Origin: Apostichopus japonicus
Lineage: Eukaryota; Echinodermata; Holothuroidea; Aspidochirotida; Stichopodidae
DNA length: 64,000 nucleotides
Reading direction: 5' to 3'
Assembly: GCF_037975245.1 (NCBI RefSeq)
Contig: NC_092578.1
Span: forward strand, 6,429,001-6,493,000
The notes under the pieces are model-generated. The model was not told the origin of the DNA. It saw only the letters and a list, made by a program, of their open reading frames with translations, and searched no databases. Within the stretch, counting starts at the first letter, position 1. Every line of letters begins with the position of its first letter. The position numbers and the translations under genes are program-made. This document shows positions 1 to 11,040 of this stretch, one piece after another.

Positions 1-910
1 TCATTAATAAATGTACCCCAAATTTATCCCCCATCCCCAACCCCCAACCCTTCACCAAAGTTTTCACACTCCATGTCGTATCTTTCAGTCAGTTAAGCTC
101 TCCGATACGCAGTTCAAAAAATTAACATCCATTGCAAGGAATCAACATGCTCAATGTCGGCAGGACAGAAATTTTGTTATTCGTATAAAGCAGGTTAAGC
201 TGTGAATAACAGCTCTACTAGTGTCATCTACCAATAACCAAAAAAGAATTTCCGCTATTGTTTTCGTGCTCAAAAGTTTAAAGTCCAAGGCCGTTCTATT
301 GTGTTTGCATTCAGTTCTTTTGGATGAATTAAAAAATAAATGCCAGAGGTTGTTGACATGAAAGGCAGCTATGCCATGAAAGACAACAATAAACAGTTGA
401 AATTGGACAAAAAACTATTGAAAAATATTTTTGCTTGGTCTAAAGTATTTTTTATCATTTTGTGTAAAGCAAAAGAGGTGATAAACACCATTTAAACTAT
501 CAACTAATAAAATTCTTGCAAAACAATAGATCCCAACGAAAAAATAAAGTTATTAAAGCTGACACCATAATGAATACAAAACAAAATATCTTTTTCGAAA
601 ATCTCGACTAATGATTGTAGATGAAAAGGTACGGTATTTTTGCTTTATACAAACCGAGACCAACAACAACAATTACTGACTGGAAAGTTGTAAACAACTA
701 TTTTGGGGTTTAGTTATTTAAAAGGATTATTTGTTTATTAAGAAGCTAGGTTTCTATTGATGGGTATTTCTTTAATAGTGAAATGATATGGTAGGAATTT
801 AAAACTTCTCTGGGACAATACGGACTGGAAGTAGCGTTCAGTACTGTGGTGGCGCCAAACCGCTCGAAGATACCAAGAAACTTGCTTCAGAGAGATCTAA
901 CTGTCAAAAG
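1..910. other. AT-rich DNA, no gene recognised
   Basis: No open frame of note (the longest is about 64 codons with no splice or domain signal), no repeat with a second copy seen in the window and no RNA gene. Probably intronic or intergenic. Confidence 0.6.
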
Positions 911-1253
911 CAGAGGTGGGCAACCTTTTTTTATGAATGGGCCAGATATAAGCAGTGAAATAAGTTGACTGGACCGAACCTAACCAACGACCGGCTGTTG
1001 ATTTCAAACTTTTTATTCCGAGGACTTTCAAGCAATAGGTGTGTGTATTCACGAAAAACATAATGTCAATACTGTACAGTTGATAATTAATGGGGATAAT
1101 AGGCCCACCTGAGAGCATCATCAGTGCCGATAAATTTTAAGCAGCTAGCTTGTATTTTGTGATGATGTAAAATAGATTTTTTTTTTTTTTTTTCTTAAGA
1201 CATCTCACGGGCCGCAAAAAAATCACCGGTATGCCGTAGGTTGCCCATCCCAG
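911..1253. mobile_element. hAT-like non-autonomous DNA transposon (MITE)
   Basis: The left end begins CAGAGGTGGGCAACCT. The reverse complement of the right end reads CTGGGATGGGCAACCT, so the 16-bp terminal inverted repeats match at 13 positions. The flanks are GTCAAAAG (903-910) and GTCTAAAG (1254-1261), an 8-bp target-site duplication with one mismatch. An 8-bp duplication and a CAG-type terminus are typical of the hAT superfamily. At 343 bp with no transposase frame it is a non-autonomous copy. It contains a T17 run near 1176 and a GGGCCGC motif near the right end. The diverged TIRs and duplication suggest an old insertion. Confidence 0.75.
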
Positions 1254-3119
1254 GTCTAAAGGATATTATCACATAGATTCAGACCACTCTTTTCTCATGG
1301 TCATCAAAGTGTGGCTACAATTAACATAAACTAACAACACAATAGGGTATGTCCTTCCTGTTCATCTGGTCTTGGGGGTAGCGTTCAGGTTCAGCTGACG
1401 AGAATCACTACTTTAGCTTTTTCCCACTGGTACTTCTTTTTGTTGGCTGTTTTGTGTGGTCAGGGATTTATCTTAAGCTTTGTTTTCTGGAGAATATAAA
1501 TTGATGCAGGGAAACTTTCTCCACAGAGATACTCCAGCTTCCTCTTCATGATATTCTTGCTTTACATTTTACTCTTATACTGTACCTTACTTTATTACTT
1601 TGCATTTTACTTTATTACACAGTACTGTACTGTTATCCATCCCTTCAGAATACATTATAATAGTGTTGGATCTCTACGATAATAATATTTCAGTAAATCT
1701 TACTCTACTTGTGTTGTGTTTATTTTATTTATGCATCCCCTGTTATAATATACTAAATAAAAAATATTACAGTTTAATGTAAAAAGGTTAACAGGCATGG
1801 TCACTCATTAGTTTAATTGCTAAATGTGTACGGAACTTTGTCAGGCTCCCAGCTAGCTACCCCCTCTTGTTTGGTTATGCTTTGGGTCCAAGTTGGTGCT
1901 TGTTATAATTTCTATGAGTTCTGCTGCTTCACTCGCATCCTTCCATCCATCCATATCTCAAATTTCTCTCCTCCTAATTTTGATTCCATTTTTTTATTCT
2001 CCTTGCTACTCCTTTTTCATACTAATCCTATGATTCAACTGATCTCAGAATTAACATTTAGATTCTGTCTAATTCCTTCTAAACATCACTCCTTAATTGA
2101 AAACAAAAGAACCCTCATTGTAATTCTCCCTTCCCTGTTCTCCTTCTTACATGTCCCTTTTCATGGACCAAGTTAAAAAAAAATAGCAAAACAAGCAGCA
2201 AAGATGATGGTTTTACTAGAAGCTGACAAACGTCACGTTCTCCAAACAAGATCTACGTTTTCAGACCGGACTTGACCTATACTCATGCTGTAACTTGCAG
2301 CAAAACCAGCGTAGAATACTAGCAAGATCCAGCATCACCAGCTGTGCAGAAAGGATCTCTAAAGATATTGGCCCCGCAAATCTCCCACACCTGTTCTCTG
2401 ATATACCAAACAGGTCTTCCATCCCTCTATGGTTTTCTACATCGAGGCAGTGGGGACACGATTGAGTGAAGAGACTAACCTTTGACCTCTACACACCTTA
2501 GGAGGGCCAGTAGATGAAAGGTAAAGAGAGAATTTAGTCAACTCAATAATATACTATGAATGCTCCATACTCCCTGGCCATGGTTTATATTGACAGAAGA
2601 GGCGGTTACAGTGAGTGGAATGTAACAACTGAAGTGTTGTAACCTTGCGGGGTTCGGGGAAATCCCATGGGGAGATAACCCTCTGGAAAAGTACATACAT
2701 TACATTAATGTTACAGATACCTGACAGGGCCATTCATCATTGGCAGACACAAGTTGAAATAACAGATCTTATATATAATGTATTGTACATATATACGGTG
2801 TATATGAAAGCTACATGAGTATAAGAAACATATAAAACAGAACCATTACAAACTTAACATGTATATACAGCTGATCATGTTGGTTGGGCGGCTGGGTTGG
2901 AGTAATGTTTATGAAGTACCTGTTAGTGCTAGTGAACAATTAGCCATATCATAGCATTTCACATATAGATCATTGGGTATGACCCCTCCATCATAGGACC
3001 CCATGTGGGCAAAGACACTTGGCTGCTCCTGATTAGTGAGTACACACATCATTTAGTGCGATACCGAAAGATTTTGTGTCCCACACATTTTGAAAAAACA
3101 TTTTTTTATGTGTTCCTCA
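1254..3119. other. Unannotated AT-rich DNA
   Basis: Contains a pyrimidine-rich stretch (about 1930-2170) that gives a 119-codon plus-strand frame of biased composition, judged non-coding. No repeat partner or splice-supported exon seen. Confidence 0.5.
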
Positions 3120-3655
3120 AATTTCACTCCGCAGGTCCGGTGTGATTTTGATGGACTGTAAAAGAGGGTTAAATTTTCAGACACATGTTCAGATTTCAGA
3201 GTTTGACCTCAGTTGACCTCCTGAACTTTCACCTCAACTAAAGCAATAGTAAAGTTCTTCTACTGTAGATTCACACCCAATGAATGAATGTCATTCAAGT
3301 TATATTTCAAGAGCTGCAGTGATTTATGTTAGGTTTTCATATGTTAACCAATTGACCTCATTAGGGAGCCTCCTAAACTCGTTCTGGTGGTTAAAAATTG
3401 AGTATGGAGTTCATCCAAAGCTGTAACTGTTGGATCTACCATATTTACAACCTTTTCAGATTTTGACATCTGGTGATCTAAAATGACCTCTGGCCGGCAC
3501 AAAAGACAACAGGATTCATATGTTGTCACTTTGGTGGAACCAGTGACACCAATTATAAAGTCAAACCACTAATGTTCTTTGTGAGTTATCTCTTTACAAC
3601 CAAGGCATCACATTCACACAAGAGCACACACCAGTGCACACAAACACATCCCATG
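3120..3655. repeat. Dispersed TGACCT-rich repeat, family A, copy 1
   Basis: Several TGACCT hexamers occur (for example two near 3208-3222 with a 4-base gap), followed by a segment resembling 25855-25910 (TTCTTCTACTG.AGATTCACACC against TTCTTTTACCTACC..AATCTACATACC). It ends in a CA-rich tail near 3615-3655, as copy 2 does. Divergence is high, so this is an old copy. Family name not recognised. The TGACCT spacing also mimics a nuclear-receptor DR4 site, but the repeat explanation is simpler. Confidence 0.5.
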
Positions 3656-5584
3656 CAATCCCATTCCATCCCATATGTTTCTATTGCCTTTAGCTAGGAT
3701 CTAAGAAGGAATTATAGAGGGCAGCATTTGACAAGAAAAGATTATGCTCAGTGCTGTGACTGACTGGATGCCACTAGCAACCGCACATTTTAACAGGATG
3801 GTCTATTTGTTGCTTGTTTTGTTCATGACCTTACTTTAAAATGGAATAAACAAATCCCATCTTTATGCTTCATCAGATGAAGAAATTAATCAATTAATCA
3901 ATTACCAATAATTTATACTTGATCAAATGAATAGAAAGAAAGGTACTTGAAAGAGCTGGAAGCTATTACTACAAAACTTAAGACCAGGATTGCTGAAATA
4001 ATAATAATAACGTATAAGTTGCAAGTAGAAGACTTAACTACTACATTATTGGAATGCAATTTTTTTTTTTATATTATTAATCAATATATACCATTTTACC
4101 CAGAATAAGGAAAATCCAAATTTTGCAATCAAATTGTTTAGAACTACATGGTTTAGTCGGAGAGATGCAAAATTAACAATTGGAAAAAGACATATGCTTG
4201 AAGCAAGAGTTAGGAAGCAGCTTGGAGAACCACACATTTGAAAATACGCCCTTACACTGCCATAACAGTTTACCTGCCTCGGGCATTGAATAGGCTCTCG
4301 CTGTATATCCACGAGGGGGGGGAGGGGAGTTGGGAAAATTTGAGCTGAGGAAGTGACTTTCGAATGCTCCTTCCCTTTGCTAGGCTTGGCGAATTGATTA
4401 TGTAACACAGAGGCTTATGTTCCATAACCTTGAAAGGTGCAGAAGTGGCCAGTGGTGAAAAAAGGAACGGGCGGTCTTACTGAAGAGCGGAATTTAGAAT
4501 GAAGTGCCTCCCAGAAAATACATTGCACCCTTTCATGTTAAAACCATTGAGAGAGGAAACCACCTGTTTTTTAGATAAAAATCATTGAAAAACCCTGTTC
4601 AAAGAATCTGATTACAAGAAACTTCCTTCAATGATGAAGGAATAGTTAACAAAATTAGGGGGAGGGGGGGGGGTCATGATCTCAAGAGAGATACGGTAAA
4701 TTTGAATCAAATGTGAGGTATTTATGAGCTCTACCACGATTTTCAAGCCCTCCCCTCCCAACCCACCCCCCCCCCCCACCAAGATTACTCCTCTGACCCT
4801 GTCTCGATCTGGCAATAATCTGCACCCGGGATCAAAATGAGCGGCTCTGATTACAGGTCGAGAATGACATTCATTAGCCTGCTTCTCTCAAAATACTGAC
4901 TACCTACCTACTCAGATTGCACCATAGATTTCTTCCAAGGGTGAAAATTAGTGCCCCTTGCAATCTCTTTTCCATCTCGGATGTTTTTGATTTCATGCCA
5001 ATTAAATTTACATCAACCTGAACAAATACAGCTTGGGGGTATGTGTTGCATCTTTAAGAATAAAGGTTGGATTTCTCCAGACCCATTCAGTGAAAGGTCA
5101 TAGGAGCCCTTGTGTAGAAACATCTGTGGTCTACATATTTTTGTAACTTCCAAAAAGTTGATACCTTTGGAAGGATAATCTTTCTCAGACATATAATAGA
5201 AAAAAAAAGAGGCAGTAACTTTTGGTTAGAAATGTTTGCAAACAACTGGAGTGGGTGGTTGATTTGAGGTGACCCTCAAATACATACCCAGCAAATTCCC
5301 CAGTCCTATTTCCTTTGTTACATTGATATGGATTGCTCACAATGACAGCATTGTCACCAAAGGCTATGACCTAGATTTGATTAATTGAATGGAAACAATT
5401 ATCATTTCTAAGAAAGAAAACATATTTTACTGGTGTCACATCTTCTTCTTTGACAGAACTGATGTATTGAAATGAGGGCATGAATATGCAAATTAAGAAA
5501 GATGACACAAACCAAAACAGTATCCCAATTTAACCGCTGTCCCATGATGTTCAGTAAGACCTTTCCCTTGGAATATAATTCAAC
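3656..5584. other. Unannotated DNA with paired G and C runs
   Basis: Holds a G-rich run (about 4658-4673) and a C-rich run (about 4758-4780) roughly 90 bases apart. They could pair as a long hairpin or be remains of a G/C-ended transposon. A 120-codon minus frame (4046-4408) covers the C-run and lacks recognisable domains. Confidence 0.45.
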
Positions 5585-5707
5585 AATGAATTAATTTCAA
5601 GGAACTAATCAGGGAAATAATTCAAATTTCAAATTCAAATAAACTCAAACATTCAAATAACTCAAATTCAAATAAACCAACAAAAAATCAAAATAGTTCA
5701 AATTTTG
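5585..5707. repeat. Degenerate ATTCAA-type short tandem repeat
   Basis: Repeated TTCAAAT / CTCAAA / ATTCAA units with irregular spacing. A poly-A run of 17 follows at 5745-5761. Confidence 0.7.
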
Positions 5708-5761
5708 CATAGCAGTTTGGAAGGCACTGAATTTTGTCCTGTTTAAAAAAAAAAAAAAAAA

Positions 5762-6207
5762 CATCACTTGACTTGTATAAAAAACTTGACCATTTTGCAT
5801 AGCATAACAAGTAATACCATACTGAATACACTCAGAAATGAGTCAAAAGGTCTACACAAACCATGTACGGGGAAACATGTATACTTCTGTTGATGTCTAC
5901 TTGTTCTCTATAAATAAAAGATAAAATATGTGCTTTCCTTTTCCCACATGATCCAACACTTCCCCACCCTCACCTCCCTGCCCACCTCCCTCCCCCTGCC
6001 CCACTGCTAATTCTTTGCGGACATTCGGAGGCCCATCTTTATTTCTGGTGCGAGTGACTACCCACCTGAAGGAAAGAGTGAAGAACCGCCAATCCCACCG
6101 AGCATTCTCTTTTCAATCCTAACGGATCAAAACTTCATCAATTTTGTTGAATAATTTAACGGAACTGTCGGAAGGGTTTGACAGGCCTTTCCAGACAGAT
6201 ATGCGAC
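5762..6207. other. Region upstream of the possible first exon
   Basis: C-rich from about 5950 to 6003, then less AT-rich to 6200. It could hold the promoter and 5' leader of the candidate exon at 6208-6248, but no TATA box or initiator stands out. Confidence 0.3.
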
Positions 6208-6248
6208 ATGGGGGATGCCACTATCAATCAGAGCATGAAGATTGCAGG
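6208..6248 (+). CDS. Possible first coding exon (13 codons plus 2 bases)
   Basis: An ATG at 6208 with G at +4 opens a frame reading MGDATINQSMKIA plus two bases. It runs into a strong 5' splice site, AGG|gtaagc at 6248/6249. An in-frame stop lies upstream, so the ATG is a reasonable start. A second reading is equally open: an internal exon beginning after TTTCCAG at 6193, giving 18 codons in another frame. No downstream exon was identified on this strand and the peptide is not recognised, so this stays tentative. Confidence 0.25.
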
Positions 6249-6654
6249 GTAAGCTGAATAATAACGGTCAGCGGCCATCTTTGGCATTTACAACCGATAC
6301 TTGGATGATTATGATGGTCACGATCATGAGGGTGATGGAAGGGACTCGGAAAGATCAGGAAACCCACTCTCCCATATGAGAATATGCAACCTCTTGTTGA
6401 CCCAAGAAGAAAGTTAAAAAAAAAGAAGCATTTCTCCTCTGTCTAGAAACATTGCACTGGCCCACAGAGATTTGAATGAAAGGTCATCAATATTCATTAA
6501 TTATTCAATCTTGATGGGTTCTAAACAGAGCTAATCCAGAAAAGGTTGAATGGAAATAAAAAGTTAGTAAACAGGATCAACTCATTTGAACTTTGAAGGA
6601 TCAACTCATTTGGAGTCAAATGCGATTGGGCGAGACTGTAAAAAGCTTGAGAGA

Positions 6655-6861
6655 ATATATATATATATATTATAAAGAAAGTCCACATGTACTCCAAAAG
6701 AAAATATTATCAGGGAAAAGCAGAGATATAAGATATGACTCATAATCGACAAATAAGGAGTATTGTTTTAGAAAATATCTTGGAATGTTGGGTCCACATG
6801 GTATCTTGGTCAGCAATACTTGACAGTCAAATGAATAGATATATATATATATATATATATT
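6655..6861. repeat. TA-microsatellite-bounded dispersed repeat, copy 1
   Basis: (TA)n arrays at about 6655-6672 and 6839-6861 flank a unique segment. The part at 6728-6835 matches 40459-40564 at roughly 70% by eye (shared blocks AGATATG.CTCAT, TTAGAAAATAT, TCAGCAA.ACTTG). A mobile element with TA-rich ends, or one inserting into TA arrays, is the likely origin. Confidence 0.5.
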
Positions 6862-8490
6862 ACTAATAATGCAAGAATGTGTTTCAAAAACATTACCAAA
6901 AAAATTTCTGATTTTTCTTATGCACTATTAGGAGGCAACATACTTAAGTATATAAACATAACTCAACTCAAAACATTTTAGCTGAGAGAACATTTACGGA
7001 TAGATTTCTTTAAGCCTTCTTAACTAACTTTAGCTTTAATACACAGAAATGTGAATCACAATAGCAGATACTGTCTGTCCCAGACATATAGCATATGTAC
7101 AACTTACACAACACTGTTTCTTGGAATAACAGTGTCTGAAGTTTGATTTAACACAGGTGCAGCCATTTACAGGATTTATAGAAACTTTTTACTCAAATGT
7201 CACATTTATGATTCTTCTTTTTTTTTTGTTATCTGAATTGATTTTTACATATTTTACTTCAACCTTACTTGGACGAGAATAATCCTGTCTTTGATTTACT
7301 TTACTGTCAGTGCAATATTTAGTCCAAATATCTCTAAATAATTGAGTGAATTATTGCCCCAGTGGTTTCTCATACATGCAAGATAACAATATCATCCCAT
7401 CCACGTGTGGAAATGGGCACTGATTTCATTCCAAAATTCTCCTTGTGACTCGTTATCAACTATTTGTCACGAAATTCCTATAATCCAATTAGCTTGACGA
7501 TGGTCAATTATCATTTAGAATAATGCCATTAAAAATTGAGTAAACATCTATATCAAATATTTCAGATGATAAATTGCTTGTTGCATCTACAGGATATAGG
7601 ATCTATATAGATGTCCTGTAGTGTGATCATAACAAAATAAATGGTACTCCCTAGGTTTGGCCTGAATGAAGTTAATATAGTCCATTTGCTCATTAGGCAC
7701 AGGAGGGTATAATAAACAGATGAGTGACTAACGAGGTGGCTAGAGCAGGAACCACTCTCATCCCCAGGGGGTAGGAGCCGGGGGAACTGGGAGCTTGTAC
7801 CCCCCACATTTTCCAAAAAAGCAAACGTGCCCTACTGGCAAATACAATGTGCCCATTTGATGAAGAACTGTCTTTGGATACCTTAAGCCTTTGTTAATTT
7901 TAATATTTTATTTTAATAATTTATTTTTGGTCTGTACATGCTTTTTATAAAATGGCATCCCATATCTATTTGTAGCATGGTTAACAATAAACTATCTCAA
8001 TAAATAGTATTGCTAGCATATTAACACATCAAATATAATTAAGTGATATGGCCGGTGTGTATCGGTTAATAGCATACGAGTAGTGGTTGTGGAATGAGAA
8101 AGTGCCCCTCTGATGTTGTGCCTCCCCCCCCCACTTTTTGGACGCTTCCTATCCCCCTGCTCATCCCACTCTAAGGGAAATGTTTGCGCACACCTCAAGG
8201 CACAACTTACAGAATGTCACGCAATTCAATTGATTCATTCAACTGTGGAGGTAAGATTCTCTGACCTAGTTTAGCACATGACAGGAGATACTGTTGACAA
8301 CAGCTGACCATGTTTCATCTTTCTAACTTTAAGTCAGCACAATGCAGATGTTTCAGCATAATCTTGGACCACACATGGTCCATATTGGACCTTGTATGAT
8401 TGCATGTAAGCCGCACACTCTCACCTATCCCTCATAGACACCCCAATGCTCTAACCTATCCTTCATAGACATCCCATGTCCAACCCATAC
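6862..8490. other. Unannotated DNA, transposon-like debris
   Basis: About 7725-7860 and 8100-8200 carry C/G-rich, transposon-end-like sequence, but no paired termini or target duplication could be matched. A 39-bp open segment before GTGGAG|gtaagat (8250) is too short to call as an exon. Confidence 0.4.
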
Positions 8491-8527
8491 AACTACTACT
8501 GCTACTACTACCACTACCATTACTAAT
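8491..8527. repeat. CTA/ACT trinucleotide repeat
   Basis: Imperfect run of ACT/CTA triplets with single-base variants. Confidence 0.8.
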
Positions 8528-10015
8528 AGAATGCATTCTATAACATTGTCCACTGTGAGAAAAGAATGATAAATACTGGCACAGCTCCGGCTATAACTTT
8601 GTTTGCATTATGCCTACTTTCTGTTTTTCTTTCCTTTTTGATATTGTTATCTTCATGGAAGACCTAGGCCACTAACCATGCTGACTGATGGGGGGGGGGA
8701 GGGTCGAGTGGACCAAAAGCAGATTCAATATATACAAAAAGAAAGTTTGCAAGAAGGTTGGAATGTCTACAGGACTGGTCTAATCTGGTTCACCAAGATG
8801 TTTATTCAAATTAAAGGCCTTATATATACCAAAGAAAGGTCTGGATTCTTGAAATTCTGCACTAGCTTGTTTGATAGGTATGAAGGTCATTTTGGCAACA
8901 CTTCCAAAAGGACATTTTCAATCTTTACCTGTCACTCCCCCCCCCCCTCCCCCTCCCTTTTCCCTCTCATATTGTCTGGTTGCTATGGAACTAATTAACA
9001 CAATATATCAAACTATGAGCCTATACACATTTGCATAAACTTTGTCAAGGCTATATAGTGAGCTGTGGTTTAAATTGTCTCAAGGGAAAGAGGTTTAGGC
9101 CTTCCCAAAAGCCATTTGATGTAGTAATGTTCTCCCAACTGGTTCAAATCCAAAATTTCCCTCTGCTTTAGGATAGGGCATGCATGAACCTCTATGGAAG
9201 ATGCAGGGCGAATCAAGGATTTTATAACAGTTGGGTGTGACCCTGGGGGTTTCTGAGGCTGAGGCCATGTGGGGTTTCCTCCCCTGAGAATAAAGTTAAA
9301 AATTTTAGATGATGTCAAATGGTGTATTATGATACATATTTAGAACATTATAAATTAGATATGTAATTAGCTCTAAATGCAAGGTAGTGTGAAGTTGAAG
9401 GGGGGGGGAGGGGAGGGGTACTCATTCTCATTCAACTGATTCATATAATAAATGATCTAATTCTTCCAGTAGATTTTAAAAATGTTCCCACTGGAGATGG
9501 GAGGAGGGGGATGCCCCCTGGCACCCTTTGTGCAAGCTACTCTACTATGGTAACCCGCAAGAGACACTGAGAAAGCATTATAAGCTCCCACCCCTGGTAA
9601 CTTTTGCGCCGCCATGGTGCCACCCCACACAGCAATTTGAATCCCATTAATCTCAAATCTGTCTGTTTTTTCCATTTTTTTTTTGCATCAATGTATTAAT
9701 CACAATAAACCCCACCGGATGACATGATACTTCACAATGTGCACCAAAAAAATGTTGCAAGCGTTTTTTCTTCTTTTTATTATTATGACAGTTTGAATAG
9801 TGAAACCAGATTACAATACTGTAAATACCACAGTTGCACTTTAATGCAATATTATGTACCTATGCTCTCCATGGATCATGGGTTATTTGGATTATGATAT
9901 CGAAACCACTACTAAAACCCAACCTGAAAAAAAGAAAGACAAATATATCCATTTCAGTTCAGTTCTCAAGAAACATTTTCAATTTTTTTTCCCAATCCAA
10001 ACAAGCTGTGGTGTG

Positions 10016-10018
<3 letters not shown>
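8528..10018. other. Unannotated DNA with G and C runs
   Basis: G run near 8689-8698, C run near 8937-8947 and G run near 9400-9408. Short frames overlapping these are low-complexity artefacts. Confidence 0.5.
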
Positions 10019-10055
<37 letters not shown>

Positions 10056-10108
10056 TGTGTGTGTAATTATGTCTGTGTGTGTGTATGTATGTCTGTGTGT
10101 GTAATTAT
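10019..10108. repeat. (AT)n then TGTC(TG)n compound microsatellite
   Basis: About 16 AT units to 10052, followed by GTCTGTGTGTG blocks repeated three times. Confidence 0.9.
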
Positions 10109-10789
10109 AATATTAATTAATGTTAGATGGATGTCTTGGATACTGTGAAAGTAAAGGACAAAATAACTTATGGATCATCTACTTTTGAACACTGACATTT
10201 TATTTTCTGAACTTTTAAAGGACATTGATACGATCTATGGCCGAGACACCGGCTATATATTCAAAAAGAACAGACAGATGGTGCTTTGTATATTTCATGT
10301 GATTTCATGCCCACAAGACATGATCGAGGGTTTCATGTGAACACTTCTCACAGCATCCAATGAGGCTGTCTTTTGACAACGTCATGACTGGATCTGAGTT
10401 GATTCACTCAGCCTGCCAGAAAAGCCAGCTTAATGCATCGTAATTCTATAGAAAACAGAACTCATGTGTAAAAAAAAATATTATCTTATAATGCCGGTGT
10501 GTCAGATGGCAATCGGTTCGGGATAAGCATTCAATTTCTTACAAATGAAAAAAATGAAAATCTTTGTTCTACCAAATTTGATCCAATATAAAGACACTAG
10601 GTCAACAGGCTGTAAGCAAACTTGGAGAGGTTTTCAGTGTTATCCCTAAAAATATGCTAGAAATAAATAAATATGGTCAGCATTAACAAAACCAAGAATG
10701 TGTTTCAAGGAGTCACAGGGACATTTAAGCATCACCTTTTCAAGATGATGATCAGTAGAAGCTTATGATGGCCGAGATTTTAGCATGCT
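10109..10789. other. Unannotated AT-rich DNA
   Basis: No exon, RNA gene or repeat partner seen. Confidence 0.55.
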
Positions 10790-11040
10790 TTAAAATTGCC
10801 ACCAGAAGTTTTAGAATTAACTAGTTTAATTTTCCTTGAGGCTCTAATCCGCCCAATTAACCAGCCCATGGAGTAGTGTTGAAATAGCCTGACAAAATTT
10901 ATCTGAGAGTGGCAGAAAATAACTTGTTGTTCATTTATCTGACAACATTCTAGCATCTCTGGGCAATAGTGATGATCTTTAACCTAACAATGTCTTCAAG
11001 CTTTCTGTTGAGGTGGGTTGTATGATCTGATTGGCAGTAT
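10790..11040. repeat. Ancient dispersed repeat, family B, copy 1
   Basis: Collinear short blocks are shared with 60570-60860: TTTTCCTTGAGGCTCT against TTTCCTCGAGGCTCT, GGAGTAGTGTTGAAATAG against GGAGTGTTAAAATAG, and TTCTAGCAT followed by GGGCAATA. Divergence is high. A third partial copy lies at 56650-56840. Confidence 0.5.

Noticed and set aside
4046-4408. 120-codon minus frame with a donor-like site (CAGGCAG|gtaaac at 4274)
   Set aside because: The implied exon of about 70 bases crosses a C run, has a weak acceptor and no partner exon.
8212-8250. 39-bp plus exon ending GTGGAG|gtaaga
   Set aside because: Too short; two frames open by chance and no partner.
8491-8527. CRISPR-like or coding triplet array
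   Set aside because: Simple trinucleotide repeat without spacers. No CRISPR array exists in this eukaryotic window.
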